Shown: in pieces, positions 1 through 12,525 of the stretch
How positions within the stretch are numbered: the stretch's first letter is position 1
Layout: the number at the start of each line of letters is the position of its first letter
Source of the DNA: Echinarachnius parma
Lineage: Eukaryota; Echinodermata; Echinoidea; Clypeasteroida; Echinarachniidae
Direction: 5' to 3'
DNA: 64,000 nucleotides
NCBI GenBank assembly: GCA_037951105.1
Contig: JBAMJV010008344.1
Span: 1 to 64,000, forward strand
The notes under the pieces: generated by a model
What the model was told of the DNA's origin: nothing
Databases searched by the model: none
The model's input: only the letters and a program-made list of their open reading frames with translations
Translations under genes and position numbers: made by a program

Positions 1-487
1 TTCCAGAAATTGAATCATATAATTATTGTGTGTTTTTTAATTATTTATTATTATTATTTGTATTCCTGCATGTTTCACAACAATCTATTGCATTATATAC
101 ATAACACGAACTGATATAAAGTCAAAATGGGAACACACACAGGTCTGGCCTGGCAATATAAGCTGAAGCTTGAAATGTTGCCAAGATCATAATTAAACAA
201 ACAACAACAACTATTTATAATGCATTATTTAAGAGTAAGTATATCAGAGGCGTGTTTTCTATAGAGATGGGAATGTGAGCAGTATAGTGACCAGATTTTG
301 TAGTGTTAATTTTACTACAGTAGTAATAACTAGCATTATGCACATTAACACGTCATGGTGAATTACACATACAAAATTATGTAGAATAATATCTTCTTTC
401 AGGCAAGTACAATAAATTATGAATTTATTTACATTGAATGCATTACTAAGTCACCCAATAAAGAACAACGAGAATATACGTGCATGT

Positions 488-525
488 GGGGGGGGGGGGG
501 GGGGGGGGGGGGGGGTGGGGGGGGC
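488..525 (+). repeat. Poly-G tract
   Basis: About 28 G, one T, then 8 G. Similar G or C runs at 1447-1467, 21379-21397, 36456-36500, 36594-36614 and 63369-63396. G-quadruplex potential. Confidence 0.95.
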
Positions 526-735
526 AAGTCACTGACATGATTGGCCGGTCTTTAATGCCAAAACCCTTTTTTCTCACAATGTCAGATATATCAATCTCAA
601 ATATTTATATTATTCTTCAGTAAATAATGAAATCAATGAATACCGAGGCACCAGTCCTTTAGCTTAATTAATATAATACCAATAATTAGCTAATACCGCT
701 CATGAAGGTGCTTACACAACTCTTTTCATGGCATT

Positions 736-771
<36 letters not shown>

Positions 772-810
772 TATGATTACTAAATCAACCAAAAACGTTT
801 TACTTTTATA

Positions 811-1358
811 TTAAAGGGGTAGTTCAGTTTTGGTATAGAGGGCGCTGCACGGATAATTTTTTTGTGAGATAATGAAAAACTGAGTGTCAAATTTGAAAGA
901 GAATACAATATTAATAAACTTTATTTTATCAACTAAAGAATCGATTCAGAAACAGCTGAAATGTCAATAAATATATCCGATCGTAATAAATCTGCATTGG
1001 GCCCCAGATTTATTCCATGATTTATTTAAACAAAATTAAAATGCTTTCACTTTTTCAAAAATTTTCAAAAGATGTTTTTAAATAAATGTTGATGATCTCC
1101 CTATTTAATCCTTGTTTCAACGAAACATCACATGCATAATTTTTTTATGAAAAATGGTTGAAACCAATGCTTTTTTTTAGAGAGCGCCCTCTTGTGTTTG
1201 TATGGCTCTTTTTGAATGATAACAGGCTTTTTACCTAGTCGTTTGTAATTTTGTATACCTTTCGAGCATGGTGGAGTTATAACTATTAGTTTGTAATGTT
1301 ATTGTGCAGGTTTTGGTGACTTAAGTTCAGCCTTACCAAAACTGTACTACCCCTTTAA
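811..1358 (+). mobile_element. MITE family B (TTAA-flanked), full copy
   Basis: TTAA at both ends, terminal repeats AGGGGTAGTTCAGTTTTGG and its near complement, 548 bp, no coding frame. It carries the GTGAGATAATGAAAAACTGA and GAGCATGGTGGAGTTATAAC blocks found in the other B copies at 20638, 51447 and elsewhere. Confidence 0.85.
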
Positions 1359-2040
1359 TATTAATATTACTTTTGGAAACGCAAAAACAAGACCCATTTG
1401 TTTTTTTGTCATTAAATTAAAAACGAAAAAATAGGCGGGGGAGTAGGGGTGAGGGGGGGGGGGGGGGACATATTTACTTGATATCGAATGGAGAAGTTTT
1501 TTGCCAACTTTTTCAATGTGCGATAATTTTCAATATTCTTCTTCATGCAAACATGAACACTATACAAATGCCATTTTTACCTATAGATGATGCAATTACC
1601 AATGTGCATGGCCATTGGTGAAATAAAAGTACAACACTAATAATGGGGAGCATTTTTTTTTGAGGGTGCTTGCCCCAAACATGTCAAAAGTTGCAAAACT
1701 GGCATATATCAGTTATTTGTAAAGTCTAACTCTTCTCACTAAAAAAAACAACCTAAAAAGTAAAAAACCCTTAAAACACACAAGCGAAAAACCCAACAAA
1801 ACAAACCAACACGAAAAGTTTAGTATATTATTTGGCTTAGTTTCATTGTGTGCACACACTTATAAAGTACTCAGTACATACATTTTAATTTACATCAAAA
1901 TACATCTACACCAATTTTAATTACGGTATTACAAAATAATTTACAAGCAGATCTGGATAAATGAAGAAAGGATGTACATAAAAGAGATCATAAAAAGGGG
2001 AATAAAAACAAAAGTCTACTGTATAACAATCGTAAAGTCT
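1359..2040. other. AT-rich non-coding DNA
   Basis: A G-run at 1447-1467, otherwise no repeat or frame that I can support. The same applies to 1-480 and 526-810, apart from a GTT microsatellite at 738-770. Confidence 0.6.
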
Positions 2041-2270
2041 CTACTCTGAACGAACGTAGAGGGCTCCGCCGCCGATCTACGCTATTTATTGCAATGGAAG
2101 CAGCCATATTGGGAGTTTCTCACGGAACCGACCCGCTCAATTGACAACTCAATTACCACAGGATTACATCCATATTCACTCATTTAATTTTGATCTATCT
2201 CAAGCGGACCACAGTCGATGAGCGTATCAACTTGATTCATCAGGAATTTCGAGGTGCTCATTAAAAACAG
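2041..2270 (+). other. Possible non-coding first exon / promoter region of Ral
   Basis: A GC- and CpG-richer island in AT-rich surroundings ends in a consensus donor (CAG, then GTGAGT at 2271). It includes a GCCATATTGG-like element near 2103. The Ral start-codon exon needs an upstream 5'UTR exon, and this is the best candidate seen, which would imply a 17-kb intron. There is no convincing TATA box. Assignment to Ral is inference; CpG-rich DNA continues to about 2430. Confidence 0.3.
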
Positions 2271-3551
2271 GTGAGTCAAATGACTTTGAAAGTTTCTTGA
2301 TTTCCTGACTTTCTGTTCCCTTGTCGCACAGCGGATCTTCAGTTGTGTCGAACGGGGCAGTCCCGGCTGATTTTCTCATCAGTTCCTGGCCATCCCCTCG
2401 GCCCGCGCCTGGCTTCGCGGACTAGTTAGTAACGCGATTCACTCAATTGAAAATTGTCATTCTTAATTGTATCAAACGACAGCATGTGAATAGAATTGAA
2501 GTCCGGTAGGTATGTGAATTTGCTCTTAATTTTTTTTTTTTTTTACATTTAGACTACTGACTAGATCTATTTATTAAAGTTCCAAGCAATTTTACTCTAA
2601 AAAAAAGTAAAACAAATTATTTTAATTTTTAGTTTTACTTTTAGTTTTCTAATCGATTCCGATTTATGTCGTGCAATTTGCATTCGTGCAACGACAACAA
2701 CTGATTATGCTTGGGATCAACTATTATTTTAGTATTATTTACACCATGTTTTAATTGTTATTTGCATTTAATGACAAATAACTAGATGCACAAACAAATC
2801 ATAATGCATTAATGCCTTTATTATTAATGGAGCAAAATCAGGCATAATTTTAGCACAGAGAAATTGTATGTTTTGCTTATGATTTCCTACATATTTGCGA
2901 AAGTTTGACATTTCTAATTCGATACCAAGGCAAGATGGCAAGACTGAGACTGAGAGGGAGAGAACACTGAGAGACGTCTTCATTTTCAGGCATTCTCGAC
3001 TCTGTGGTTTGAGAAAATGCATAAATATGAATATGTATTGTTGTTGCCTATTTGACAAGTATCACTTTGTTTCTATGATTTATTCACGTGTTGAAAATAA
3101 ACGGTAAATAAACTAATTCATTAAGTATTTCGTGCTATAAGAGTCTGTTTGAGTCATATTCAGGGAAATTTGGGGTGTTACAAACTTACAATTATACCTA
3201 GCGTAAAACGGTAAAAGCGTGATTGTGAAACTGACCAAATCGCCTTTTCCCCCCATTTTCCAATATTGATTTACTTAGAAAAATCACTTATTATTGAAAT
3301 CAATAGATCAATACAGCTCAACATAATCAAACTGAAAGCAGTTCTAACAATTTAAACATTTCAACAAAAATACCAATTTCAAACAGTGCATTTTACACGA
3401 TGCATTAATCGATTAAAGAAAACGGGCGTAGGCTTAGCATGGTGATGGGTTGTCTTTGTGCACCTTCGTTTCACTTTCACGGTCAATCATAAAAACTAAT
3501 CCCATGCATGACTTTTTGGTGGGAGTTGGGCGCTCGTCTCACCCGTGCCCC
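2271..3551. other. Presumed Ral intron 1, nothing recognised
   Basis: AT-rich; CpG-richer until about 2430. Short open frames at 2768-3107 on both strands overlap each other and resemble no protein I know. Confidence 0.55.
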
Positions 3552-4158
3552 CAGGGTTCGACACTAGCACTTACCCTATTACCTGGGCAAGTAAAAGTTT
3601 ATTTCGGGCAAGTAACATTTTTATAAATAGTTTATAGTTGCCTGACCTGTTCAGCTACGAGTGACAAATGTAATTCCTAATGTGTAAATCTCAACTAACA
3701 ACAAAAGAGAAATTTGCAAAGGCTAGCACAACAAATGTTCTCTTTTTTCACATTTTAGGACAATGAAATTTCCTATCATTTCCTATTCGACAAGTACATT
3801 TCCTATTCGACAAGTACATTTCCTATTCGACAAGTACATTTCCTATTCGACAAGTACATTTCCTATTCGACAAGTACATTTCCTATTCGACAAGTACATT
3901 TCCTATTCGACAAGTACATTTCCTATTCGACAAGTACATTTCCTATTCGACAAGTACATTTCCTATTCGACACTTACATTTCCTGTTCGACAAGTACATT
4001 TCCTATTCGACAAGTACATTTCCTATTCGACAAGTACATTTCCTATTCGACAAGTACATTTTCTATTCAGGCAAGTACATTTTCTGTTCAGGCAAGAAAA
4101 TGTTAAAATTCATGATTTCACTTACCCAAGTGGGCAATGTAAATAGTGTGGAGGCTTG
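3552..4158. repeat. Family C dispersed repeat expanded by a 20-bp VNTR
   Basis: Ends CAGGGTTCGACACTAGCAC and AGTGTGGAGGCTTG with many GGGCAAGT words. Inside, 3781-4060 is 14 units of TCCTATTCGACAAGTACATT. Other family C copies, about 265 bp, lack the expansion. Confidence 0.85.
3781..4060 (+). repeat. 20-bp VNTR, 14 units
   Basis: Near-perfect units TCCTATTCGACAAGTACATT; one unit has CACTTACATT and one CCTGTTCG, and 21-bp variants follow to 4095. The open frame across it is a product of the repeat, not a gene. Confidence 0.95.
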
Positions 4159-4919
4159 ACATAATGAAATGTCAATGTGTGATGATGATGATGAAATGAC
4201 TTTATAACATTCTTATTGTCAGATGTTTGTCTTTCACTTTATGAGCCTTTTTCGTCTTCATTTTTATACAAATGATTGCTTGCAAGTGTTGAAGTCTTAA
4301 ATTCTGCATCACATACATGTTGTGATTGTGAAACTGAAAATCTTTCCAATTAATCATGGTAATTTTGGGTGTTTTGGTCAACAGGAAAGGAAGTGAAATG
4401 GAAAGTGCAAGATCCTCGTTTGTTTTTAAAAACAAAAGCAAAACAAATGTCCTTCCTTCCCTTTTCTAAGCTAGTAGCTGTGCCAGTAATTAATATCTTG
4501 AAAACATGATATGAATTTGTTTCTAAAAATAACTTCTTTTTCGGGTCAGACAACTCACATGATTATAGTTTTCAAAATCATTTTCAAACCCATTTTATGT
4601 AGATAATGGTTTTACCAAATATTGTAGAAATAATTTTTAAAAGCAGTTGAAGCAAAATGTACTTTCTTTCATGGTGGCCAATGCAATGTACATTGCAAGC
4701 CTAACTACATACCATGGGCAAAGTGACATTTTCAAGTTTGGGGATGCCATAGAAATACTAGTTTCACATTGTAGTTTGTATAATATCATTTATCACATGA
4801 CTTAGTAAATACAGTACATGCCGATGCGGTGTAATATTTTTGGATATACCATGGCAATATTACACCCCTGTGTTTGACAGTCATATGATAAAACAGTTGT
4901 TCAATTTGTTGTCGGGAAA

Positions 4920-5057
4920 ATCACGGAATATTCCTACCCTCAGGATTTCAAATGCTATTTCGTGAAGAAAATAAGTCCCTCGACTTCGTCTCGGGACTTA
5001 TTTACTCTTCCCTCAATAGCATTTAAAATCCCTCGGGATGTAATATTCCGTGCTATA
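4920..5057. mobile_element. Small inverted-repeat element
   Basis: ATCACGGAATATTCCTACCC and the complement of GGGATGTAATATTCCGTG frame GGATTTCAAATGCTATT / AATAGCATTTAAAATCC arms, about 138 bp. Confidence 0.6.
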
Positions 5058-5745
5058 CCCTCCACCACCATTTAACAACAGTATAATATCATCTTGAGCA
5101 ATTGATTATTTCCTTGAAACATAAAGTGCAAAACTGTGTTACATTGTGTATTTATGACACACAAAGTTATGCTGTCCAAAATTATTTGAGCCTGAGGAAC
5201 TTGTTATAGTAGTTTATAAAAATATACTTATCTTGTTGTAAAAAAAAGACAATTATTGATGTTTTATTTTTACTTACATGTACTTTAGACCTAATATTGT
5301 GTACCTAGTATGATGCTCGAGGCTAAGTCAGAAAGTTCTGAGAAACGCTCAAGGTTGTATAGTGTCATTGACAACTAAATAAAAAAAGACCTTGCACATG
5401 TTTTGTGGGCCTACAAAATCTATAGATAATACAGTGTGCATGCATGCATACATGTGTATAATAATACACTGACTGAGTAAAGCTGTCAAAAAAAGTTTTG
5501 AGGAACCCCTTTGTTCCCTGTCACTTCCTCTCCCAATTTTGCTGTTTCCTGGCTCATAACAGTACAAAACAAGCCAGTAATGGGATTGGGATTAGGGGTC
5601 TTATGTTTGCCTGGTCTACACCCATTTGGTATACTTCATGGTTCCTTTGAAGATGTGTCAATCAGAATTCATAAATCAAACATGCTCTTTGCCATATTAG
5701 TTCACACTGGTTCAGTGTTTGATACGTACAATATAAAAATATAAA

Positions 5746-5785
5746 GTTGACACAGAGATTGGAGATCTCTAATCTCTGTGTCAAC
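5746..5785. repeat. 40-bp palindrome
   Basis: GTTGACACAGAGATT and its exact complement around GGAGATCTCT. No neighbouring gene to make it a terminator; probably a small foldback. Confidence 0.7.
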
Positions 5786-6188
5786 TAAATCCATATTGTG
5801 CTCTAAATCCCAAACACGGGACAAATGTTTGACGATTCAATCATGCATGTTTGAATGCACTGTGAGAATAAGTTCATTGCAAGAATTCATAGTGCTCACA
5901 AGCGATTACTCTATACACCTGATCCAGATTGGCATACCCATTGCATAAAATTGAAGTTAGCGGAAGATTTAAGAGCCACTGTACATCAACGGGCGTAAAA
6001 TGATCACTGCGTTCCGCTAACTTCAGTTTGACCAATCTAAAGTGTGATGGCTACGGCGACGCGGGGCAACGCAGAGTGGCGCTTGGCCCCTAGTAGTATT
6101 ACACACAAACCAGCCTGGTTCAAGATGTGCATCTGATTCCTGTTCCTAATTCCAAAGGCCTTAATTTGAATTCTGAGTAATAGACTGA

Positions 6189-6388
6189 ATGGGTGTACAC
6201 GGAATGGGTGTATGCGGAATGGGTGTACACTGGAATGGGTGTACACGGAATGGGTGTACACGGAATGGGTGTACACTGTACACGGAATGGGTGTACACAG
6301 GATGGGTGTACACTGGAATGGGTGTGTTTGGTATGGGTGATCACGGATGGGTGTACCATGGTATGGATGTACACGGAATGGGTGTAGA
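6189..6388 (+). repeat. 15-bp minisatellite
   Basis: About 12 imperfect units of GGAATGGGTGTACAC, with variants GGATGGGTGTACAC and GGTATGGGTGATCAC. Several overlapping open frames here result from the repeat. Confidence 0.92.
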
Positions 6389-6685
6389 CCAAGCAGCCAG
6401 TTACCTACACTGAGAGCAGACCTGCTCCTGACTCATAAATCTGTCTGATTGCAAATTATGTTCTATTTCTAGACTAGTCTACAGTATAAATTATAATTTA
6501 GATGCTGTATGTACAGTGATATTCAATCTCCTTTTAATTTCAACGTCTGTCTGAGCAAGCAGCAAGCTATCTGTTTACCCCCAAAATGGAATAAATTTCA
6601 TCAGTAAAATATACTGATAAAAGAACAAAGAACGGAAACAAATGGGAACATGAAAATTACACTTTGTGGGCTGTGACACATGAAC

Positions 6686-7096
6686 CAGGGATGTAAGTTT
6701 TCCGGATTTGGACAGAAATCCGGATTTTTTCTAAAATTCTGTTTTTTTTAATTTATTTATTTATTTTTTATTTATTTTTTTATTTTTATTTTTTTAAAAA
6801 TTAATTTGTTTAGTTTTTTTATTTATTTATTTTTTTTTTTTGGATCGACAAACGTTTCCGTAATTACAAATTACAATCAAAACCTATCCATCATGTTACT
6901 AAAAACTGCAAAGTTCAAAGGCAAATTTGCAAAATTTTCCTGCAGGGGCGTTGCCCCTGCAACCCCGCCGGGGGCTGCTGCCCCCTGGACCCCTGCTATG
7001 GGGCAGGAGCGCTGCCCCTGCAACCCCGCCAGGGGGCTACCGCCCCCTGGACCCCCAGTTTCTGGATTTTTTTTTATAGCTCCACTTACATCCCTG
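6686..7096. mobile_element. 411-bp MITE with a GC-rich duplicated core
   Basis: CAGGGATGTAAGT at the left and ACTTACATCCCTG at the right. The AT-rich arms enclose two copies of GGGGCNTGCCCCTGCAACCC-type sequence (6945-6999, 7002-7058) with palindromes such as GGGGGCTGCTGCCCCC. Open frames here are compositional. Confidence 0.75.
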
Positions 7097-7449
7097 ATGT
7101 ATGGTGCTTCAATGGTGTTTTTAAGGCGGAGAAAAGAAATCAAGATGTTTTCTTTACAAGATAATAAACTGTACCTTCATTTGAGCTGATTATTATCCTG
7201 TACTTTTTTTTTCTTTCTCCCGCCCTCCTACATTTACATCATAGCATACATTGTAGAATAATTTATTATGGTTAGGAGAACATTGATTTATAACCGTAAT
7301 CTGTGGTAAGATATCCCAGTCAAGATTTCATAATCAATAACCGCTAGTTTAGGAGTGGCATGTATACCAAGTCATGTTTAATTATACTAAGGGTGTGTTC
7401 TAATGTACTAAAGACGTCTTACCGGGAATCAACGTTTCGAGACAAATAT

Positions 7450-7691
7450 ACAGCACTTGCCATTGCCCAGGGCAAGTACAAGTTTATGTCAAGCAAGTGA
7501 AATTTCATAAATGACCTAGTTTGGTTGCCCTTACCGATCGGGGACTAAATTATTGGTCAACTATGTGAGAAGCACTCCAAGTAATCAGGCAAGTCAACTT
7601 TCTGTTCGGGAAAGTAACATTTGAAAAGGTATGATTTTACTTGCCCGAACGGGCCAGTATGAGTAAGGAAATAAGTTAGTGTGGAGGCTTG
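7450..7691. repeat. Family C dispersed repeat
   Basis: CCCAGGGCAAGTACAAG ... TTAGTGTGGAGGCTTG with the GGGCAAGT word pattern. Confidence 0.75.
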
Positions 7692-7904
7692 AAATATACT
7701 TCAGTTGATAAGATAATATATGCTTGAAACATGTTTCATCCTCAACAACGGCTAGGTCTAGGAGGCATGTTGATACTACGGGTGGCTTCTTATAGATAAA
7801 TAACCTAGAATAAGCATTTTGACTTTTGAAACGTATATCTGCATCAGTTGATTTATTAGCCCAGCACACTAGTCTAGCCCTAGGAGTGCCATTTATACCA
7901 TCAG

Positions 7905-8362
7905 CGTGTTCACACACAAACATTTTCATCCCTTAATCATGATTAAACCAAACTACCTCTTACGTTCACACACAAAGCCAAGATTCCACAACAGCTGGCT
8001 TCCAGGTGCACCGAACATCGTATAAGTGCGCAGTTTGCTACTGCGCAGTGTGTTGTCCTGTTCGCGCGAACGTTCACGTTAAGCCACGCCCAGTTAGTTA
8101 CGAGTCATATAGCTAATCATGATTTAGCGCGCGATGGTTATTCACACACGAAAAGAGCGTGATTCTATAGTCAGCTCTCGTACGAAACGACGATAAAACC
8201 CGTGTTTCGTTAGTCATAGTCGTTTCGTTAATCAGCGTTCAGACACACAAATTTCATCGTATAGCTAATCAGCAGCTGATTCTATAGTCAGCTGCTGATT
8301 CTATAGTCAGCTGCTGATTCTTTAGTCATGATTAAGGGATGACATTTTTGTGTGTGAACACG
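7905..8362. mobile_element. 458-bp MITE with about 40-bp TIRs
   Basis: CGTGTTCACACACAAA then ATCCCTTAATCATGATTAA at the left; matching complement at 8321-8362. Short direct repeats of GATTCTATAGTCAGCTGCT lie near the right end (8270-8320). Confidence 0.8.
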
Positions 8363-8497
8363 GGCATGTTTATACTCGGGAATCAGGATGTGTTTGTATA
8401 GCCTGAAGTCTTGCATAGAATGTACAGCGAGTGAATGATAAGAGCTCTCTACATAAAACACATTTCAAAACACTGATATGGGACAAGGCAAATCTAT

Positions 8498-8614
8498 TTA
8501 AAGGGACAGTTGAGTTTTGGTATAGAGGGCGCTTCATAAAATAATTTTTTGAGAGATAATGACAAACTTGAGTGTCAAATTACTCTCTTTACAAAAACTC
8601 AACTATCCCTTTAA
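8498..8614 (+). mobile_element. MITE family B, internally deleted (117 bp)
   Basis: Both TTAA ends and both termini are present (AGGGACAGTTGAGTTTTGG and AACTCAACTATCCCT) but about 430 bp of the middle is missing. Confidence 0.8.
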
Positions 8615-8770
8615 ACGCACTACACTGTATAAGAAATGAAGATGGATATCAATTTGTAAACAAAACTAAACACACATATATGCATGTGGGGGAAACCGTT
8701 GTTTATCAGCATGACATTTAGTACCACAGAGAAGGCTGAGGCGCGCTCCTATATATCATGTATCATTAAT

Positions 8771-9006
8771 AGCCCGGTCACATATCAACGGATTGCGTAA
8801 ACGGACGTCAAACGGAGCTCTAGCTAAATTTTCCATCCGTTCGTAGAGTATGCGTTTCTTGTCCGTTCCTTGTCCGGTGATGTACGTTGTTCTATGTTTT
8901 GTACATGAAGCAATGGAGACGACTTTCATCACCGGATAATTTCATTTCGCAAATTTTCTATTCGTTGGGCATTCGTTTCCGCTATCCGTTGATATCTGAC
9001 CGGGCC
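8771..9006. mobile_element. 236-bp MITE
   Basis: AGCCCGGTCACATATCAACG at the left, complement with GATATC at the right (ATCCGTTGATATCTGACCGG). Non-coding. Confidence 0.8.
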
Positions 9007-9043
9007 ATAACCCATTGAAGACACATTTGATTTTGGTATATAA

Positions 9044-9314
9044 CAAGCCTCCACACTAACTCTTTTTTTCACTTGCCTGTTTGGGCAAGTAAAAAACAAT
9101 TAAAAAAAAGTTTACTTGCCCGAACAGAAGATTTACTTCCCCCCCCAAAAAAAACAACAAAAAAACAAACAAACAATGTGAACAATTACTTGTCTCAAAA
9201 TGAGATAAATTACATGTAGCAGGAATAAAAGTTTGCAAGTTGCCAAAATGGAGCAAACAAAATAGACCATTTATGAATTTGTTCTTGCCCCGGGCAAGTG
9301 CTAGTGTCGAGCCC
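9044..9314. repeat. Family C dispersed repeat, reverse
   Basis: CAAGCCTCCACACTAACT ... GCTAGTGTCGAGCCCC; terminal repeats are inverted, as in a MITE. Confidence 0.8.
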
Positions 9315-10290
9315 CAGCCAGTATTATGAGCATGCAGTATAGACCCCAGACTTGGCCATCTCCTGACTGCCCAACTTCAAGGGACAGTTCAATTTTTTGA
9401 GTGACTTGGGTTGAGAACAGTCATTACAAATGTATTCGGGCCGAAGGCTTGTTGGTCTGTGTCTACTAAAAATATTTAGGGCCACATAATTTAATCAATT
9501 TAAGAATGCTATTTTTATATTGAAATGGTGGAAAAGCAGCCCCCGAAAATACAGTTCTAATATTTTCCCTGATCTGATTCTGATTTTTTTCTCAAATTTG
9601 AGTAAAGGAGGAATAAATGAGCCACCAGGGTATAAGGTTAAGTTTGAGATATTTGAATAATTTTACTTGATTGAGATTTTATATATGAAATTCCTAGTGG
9701 AAACAATAATGAAAAGTAAAATATTAATATACAAAAATTAAATAAAATAGTCAGTGCCATTATTTACTTCTACAGTGTACAAAGTGCTAAATATTGTCTT
9801 CTGACAAAAATAACAGAATTTGAGGAATGCCATTATTCAAATCTGAATTCAGGCTGAAAGTGAGCGAACCCGTTATGGGCTCAATTTACAGTATCTTGAC
9901 TTGTAGCTTAGCGGCATCTCTGTGTGTACATTTATTAAAACCGGTTATTAGTTACAAATTGCACTATGCACCAATTCACTGTGTTTAATAATAGAGTGCA
10001 ATTTATTCGCCCCAATTTATTCAATGACACAATCTAATTTGCAATTTTGCGGAAAATATAGTTTTGGTTAGATGAATCCGTTTGCGCTTTGATGTTTCAT
10101 TTCATCTAATGGTGGTCATTTAGAGGCATGTGCTGTTGTGCAGCAATTTATTTTATCCCCCCGTAAGGTAAATTGCGAGAATCCAATTTGCAGTTTCGCC
10201 CCGAGGATTAATTTTGAATTTAGGCAATGGTGCTCTAAATCCCTTTTATTCCAAGGCAATATTATCTACATCACAATATAGTTCCTATAG
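9315..10290. other. Intron, nothing recognised
   Basis: A possible AAGGGACAGTTCAATTTTT family B end at 9379; otherwise unremarkable AT-rich DNA. The same holds for 11601-12179. Confidence 0.5.
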
Positions 10291-10602
10291 CAGGGCTCGA
10301 CACTCTTGCACTTCGGGCCAGCAAAAATGTATAAAAGTCATATTTTGGTGGCCCGATCGGGAAAGCAGATTTTCAAGCTGACATTGACAAAATTAGAAAA
10401 ATCTTGTTTTCTTCATGTCATCCGTCATCTATAATCATAGTTTTAAACAGGAAAGAGTGATATTTTGAATCGGTTAAAAGTTTACTCATGAAATACAATT
10501 TTCGGGCCAGTTAATTTTTCTTTCGGGCCACCAGAAAAGGGAAAGCAATGATTTCACTGGCCCGACCGGGCCACTGACAAAAAAGATAAGTGTGGAGCCC
10601 TG
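10291..10602. repeat. Family D dispersed repeat, complete copy with TIRs
   Basis: CAGGGCTCGACACTCTTGCAC at the left (first 20 bases are diagnostic) and AAGTGTGGAGCCCTG at the right. Interior has GGCCCGATCGGG-type words and TATCACTCTTTCCTG (complement). About 312 bp, non-coding. Confidence 0.85.
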
Positions 10603-10653
10603 CCTACAGCATGCAATAAGAAGTGTGCACCATTCAGTCTGAGTTTACTTTAA

Positions 10654-10932
10654 TCAAGCCTCTATTATTATGAAATTTATTTCCTACTTGCCCGGTTGGG
10701 CAAGTGAAATCATGCATTTTCAACATTTGACTTGCTCGAAAAACTCAACGGTAAGGAATTACATTCTCCTCTAGTAGTTGTGAACAGAAATAAAAGTTAG
10801 ATTTACATGTCAGGAAAATTACATTAAATTACAGAAATGATAGATCACCAATCGAGAAACCAAACTTGACCAATTTTGAAATAATACTTGCCCAACATCA
10901 ATCTCGACTTGCCCCCGGGCAATCGGGCAGGA
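10654..10932. repeat. Family C dispersed repeat, reverse, diverged
   Basis: CAAGCCTCTATTATTATG ... CTTGCCCGGTTGGGCAAG ... CTTGCCCCCGGGCAATC. Confidence 0.7.
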
Positions 10933-11004
10933 AAAGTTATATGCTTACACATGATCCATTTGAAGCCAGGCTAAGAATATGCATGTAATTTGGTAATGCT
11001 CAAA

Positions 11005-11600
11005 ATTAGCTTAGGCCCGCTGGCCCGGGGCCACCAAAAAATTAGCTTTGGCCAACCAAATTACAAGGAAAATTTATATTCTATTGGCCAGATTGGGCAA
11101 CCAGATATAACAGAATTTGACATGTTCGTCTTTGTTCGGGTCACTCACCAGATTCAAGTTTAGTGTTACTACTCACAAGAATTTGAAAAATCTTGTTTTT
11201 ACTTGTCAGACTGAACCACAAGGCAAAAAAGTTGATTTCTAGCATGCATTTGGGAGAGGCCTTTCTTACCTGAATCCTCTTAAAAGTCCTCTTTGCAATA
11301 AAAGGGTCACGGCCAAGGTCAAATATTTCTGAGCTTGGTATTCAATATCACTGTTAATGTTATAGTATTACAAGGCCTAGTGCCAGAAAACAGAAAGCAG
11401 AGAACAGTTTTCAGGCAGAGTGATAGGCATTTATTGTTTGGTGAGAGTGAGTTAGGGCCTACAAGGGCATTAAAGGAGACCACCACTCAAAGAACAACAC
11501 AGGGTTATATGCAGGGCTCCACACTTACCTTTTTTTTAATCAGTGGGCCGGTCGGGCCAATGAGATAATTTCTTCCCCTTTTCTGGTGCCCCGAAAGAAA
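11005..11600. repeat. Family D-like fragments
   Basis: A GGCCCGCTGGCCCGGGGCC subfamily (about 11005-11240) and a partial CAGGGCTCCACACTTACC copy (11513-11600). The same subfamily occurs at 16754-17000. Confidence 0.6.
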
Positions 11601-12179
11601 GAAGAACAAAAAAGAAGAAAACAAAAATCCTTAAAAATAATTATTATTGCAGTTTAATGAGTAATGAGGAATTTTAAATTGCACTGTTTTTCAATTGCAA
11701 TTAATGCGTTTTTAAAACCAAATGTGCCATTAAAAAATTTAAATGGATGGAATATCAAACAGCATTGATTCACAAACCATAATCAATGCATTAAGTCATA
11801 TGTGCTGTTTCATAACAATGTACAGGCATGCGCAAGTTCTTGTGACTTTTGAAATTGGGTCATTTTGTCTTTAATCTGTGCTCATTCAGCCATGAAGTGA
11901 TGAATATCTCTGATTTTCACACAGAATGTACATAACAACTGTAGAAATATTGTGGTAAGATAACATCTTGAAACAATTATCAGCTTTGAAATTATGAGCA
12001 GTTGTCTTACGGGGTAGTTACTTGTTGTGTTCGGTTTATATAAGGCACCCTGTTCTGCATATAACATGAGTCACCAAACTAAAAAAAGAAACACACACAA
12101 ACACACCTAGGATGTTGATTGATTAACATCAACTCGACACCTTGGTGGGGCATATATCGTCCGGTGAGAGCGAGAAGGC

Positions 12180-12525
12180 CGTTTGGGAAAGTTACAGAAA
12201 ACATTTATAATTGATCAATATTGTTGAATAAGTATCTAAAAAGGGCTTGTGTTGTAAAATCCGAACCTAACGATGCGTTAAATGCAGAAATATTGGAAGA
12301 AATCCAATACCCGCCCGTGAAATGTATAAATCCACCGCCCGTTCGCACCTGTCCGCGCAGCTAGCGCTGGACTGGAGATATCGACAAGCTGGGGACAAGT
12401 CCGTATAGCGAAGGCATGCGGTCAATAATGCACGTAGCGTATGCATTGGCGATATATCTATCCGCAACTGATCAATTTATAATTTTGCAAATATATCAAT
12501 TAGTATGCGGTTTCTTGGCCAAATT
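12180..12525 (+). repeat. Dispersed repeat, copy 1 of 2
   Basis: Shares GGGAAAGTTAC, GTTAAATGCAGAAATATTGG, GCATGC-rich stretch, and AGTTTCTTGGCC-type end with 14757-15107 in the same order. CpG-rich middle. Function unknown. Confidence 0.7.

Larger units (their letters stand above)
4159..6188. other. Intron, little recognised
   Basis: Apart from the inverted repeat at 4920-5057, the palindrome at 5746-5785 and a small inverted pair GAAGTTAGCGGAA / TTCCGCTAACTTC (5952-6025), I see no feature. Confidence 0.55.

Noticed and set aside
3781..4060. Possible CRISPR-like array
   Set aside because: Units are contiguous with no spacers, and the genome is clearly animal.
3763..4146. 127-codon open frame on the 20-bp VNTR
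   Set aside because: All three frames of the repeat are open in places; the sequence lies inside a dispersed non-coding repeat.
6120..6413. Several 64-90 codon frames on both strands
   Set aside because: Product of a 15-bp minisatellite.
6844..7189. Pro/Gly-rich open frames
   Set aside because: They come from the duplicated GC-palindromic core of a MITE.
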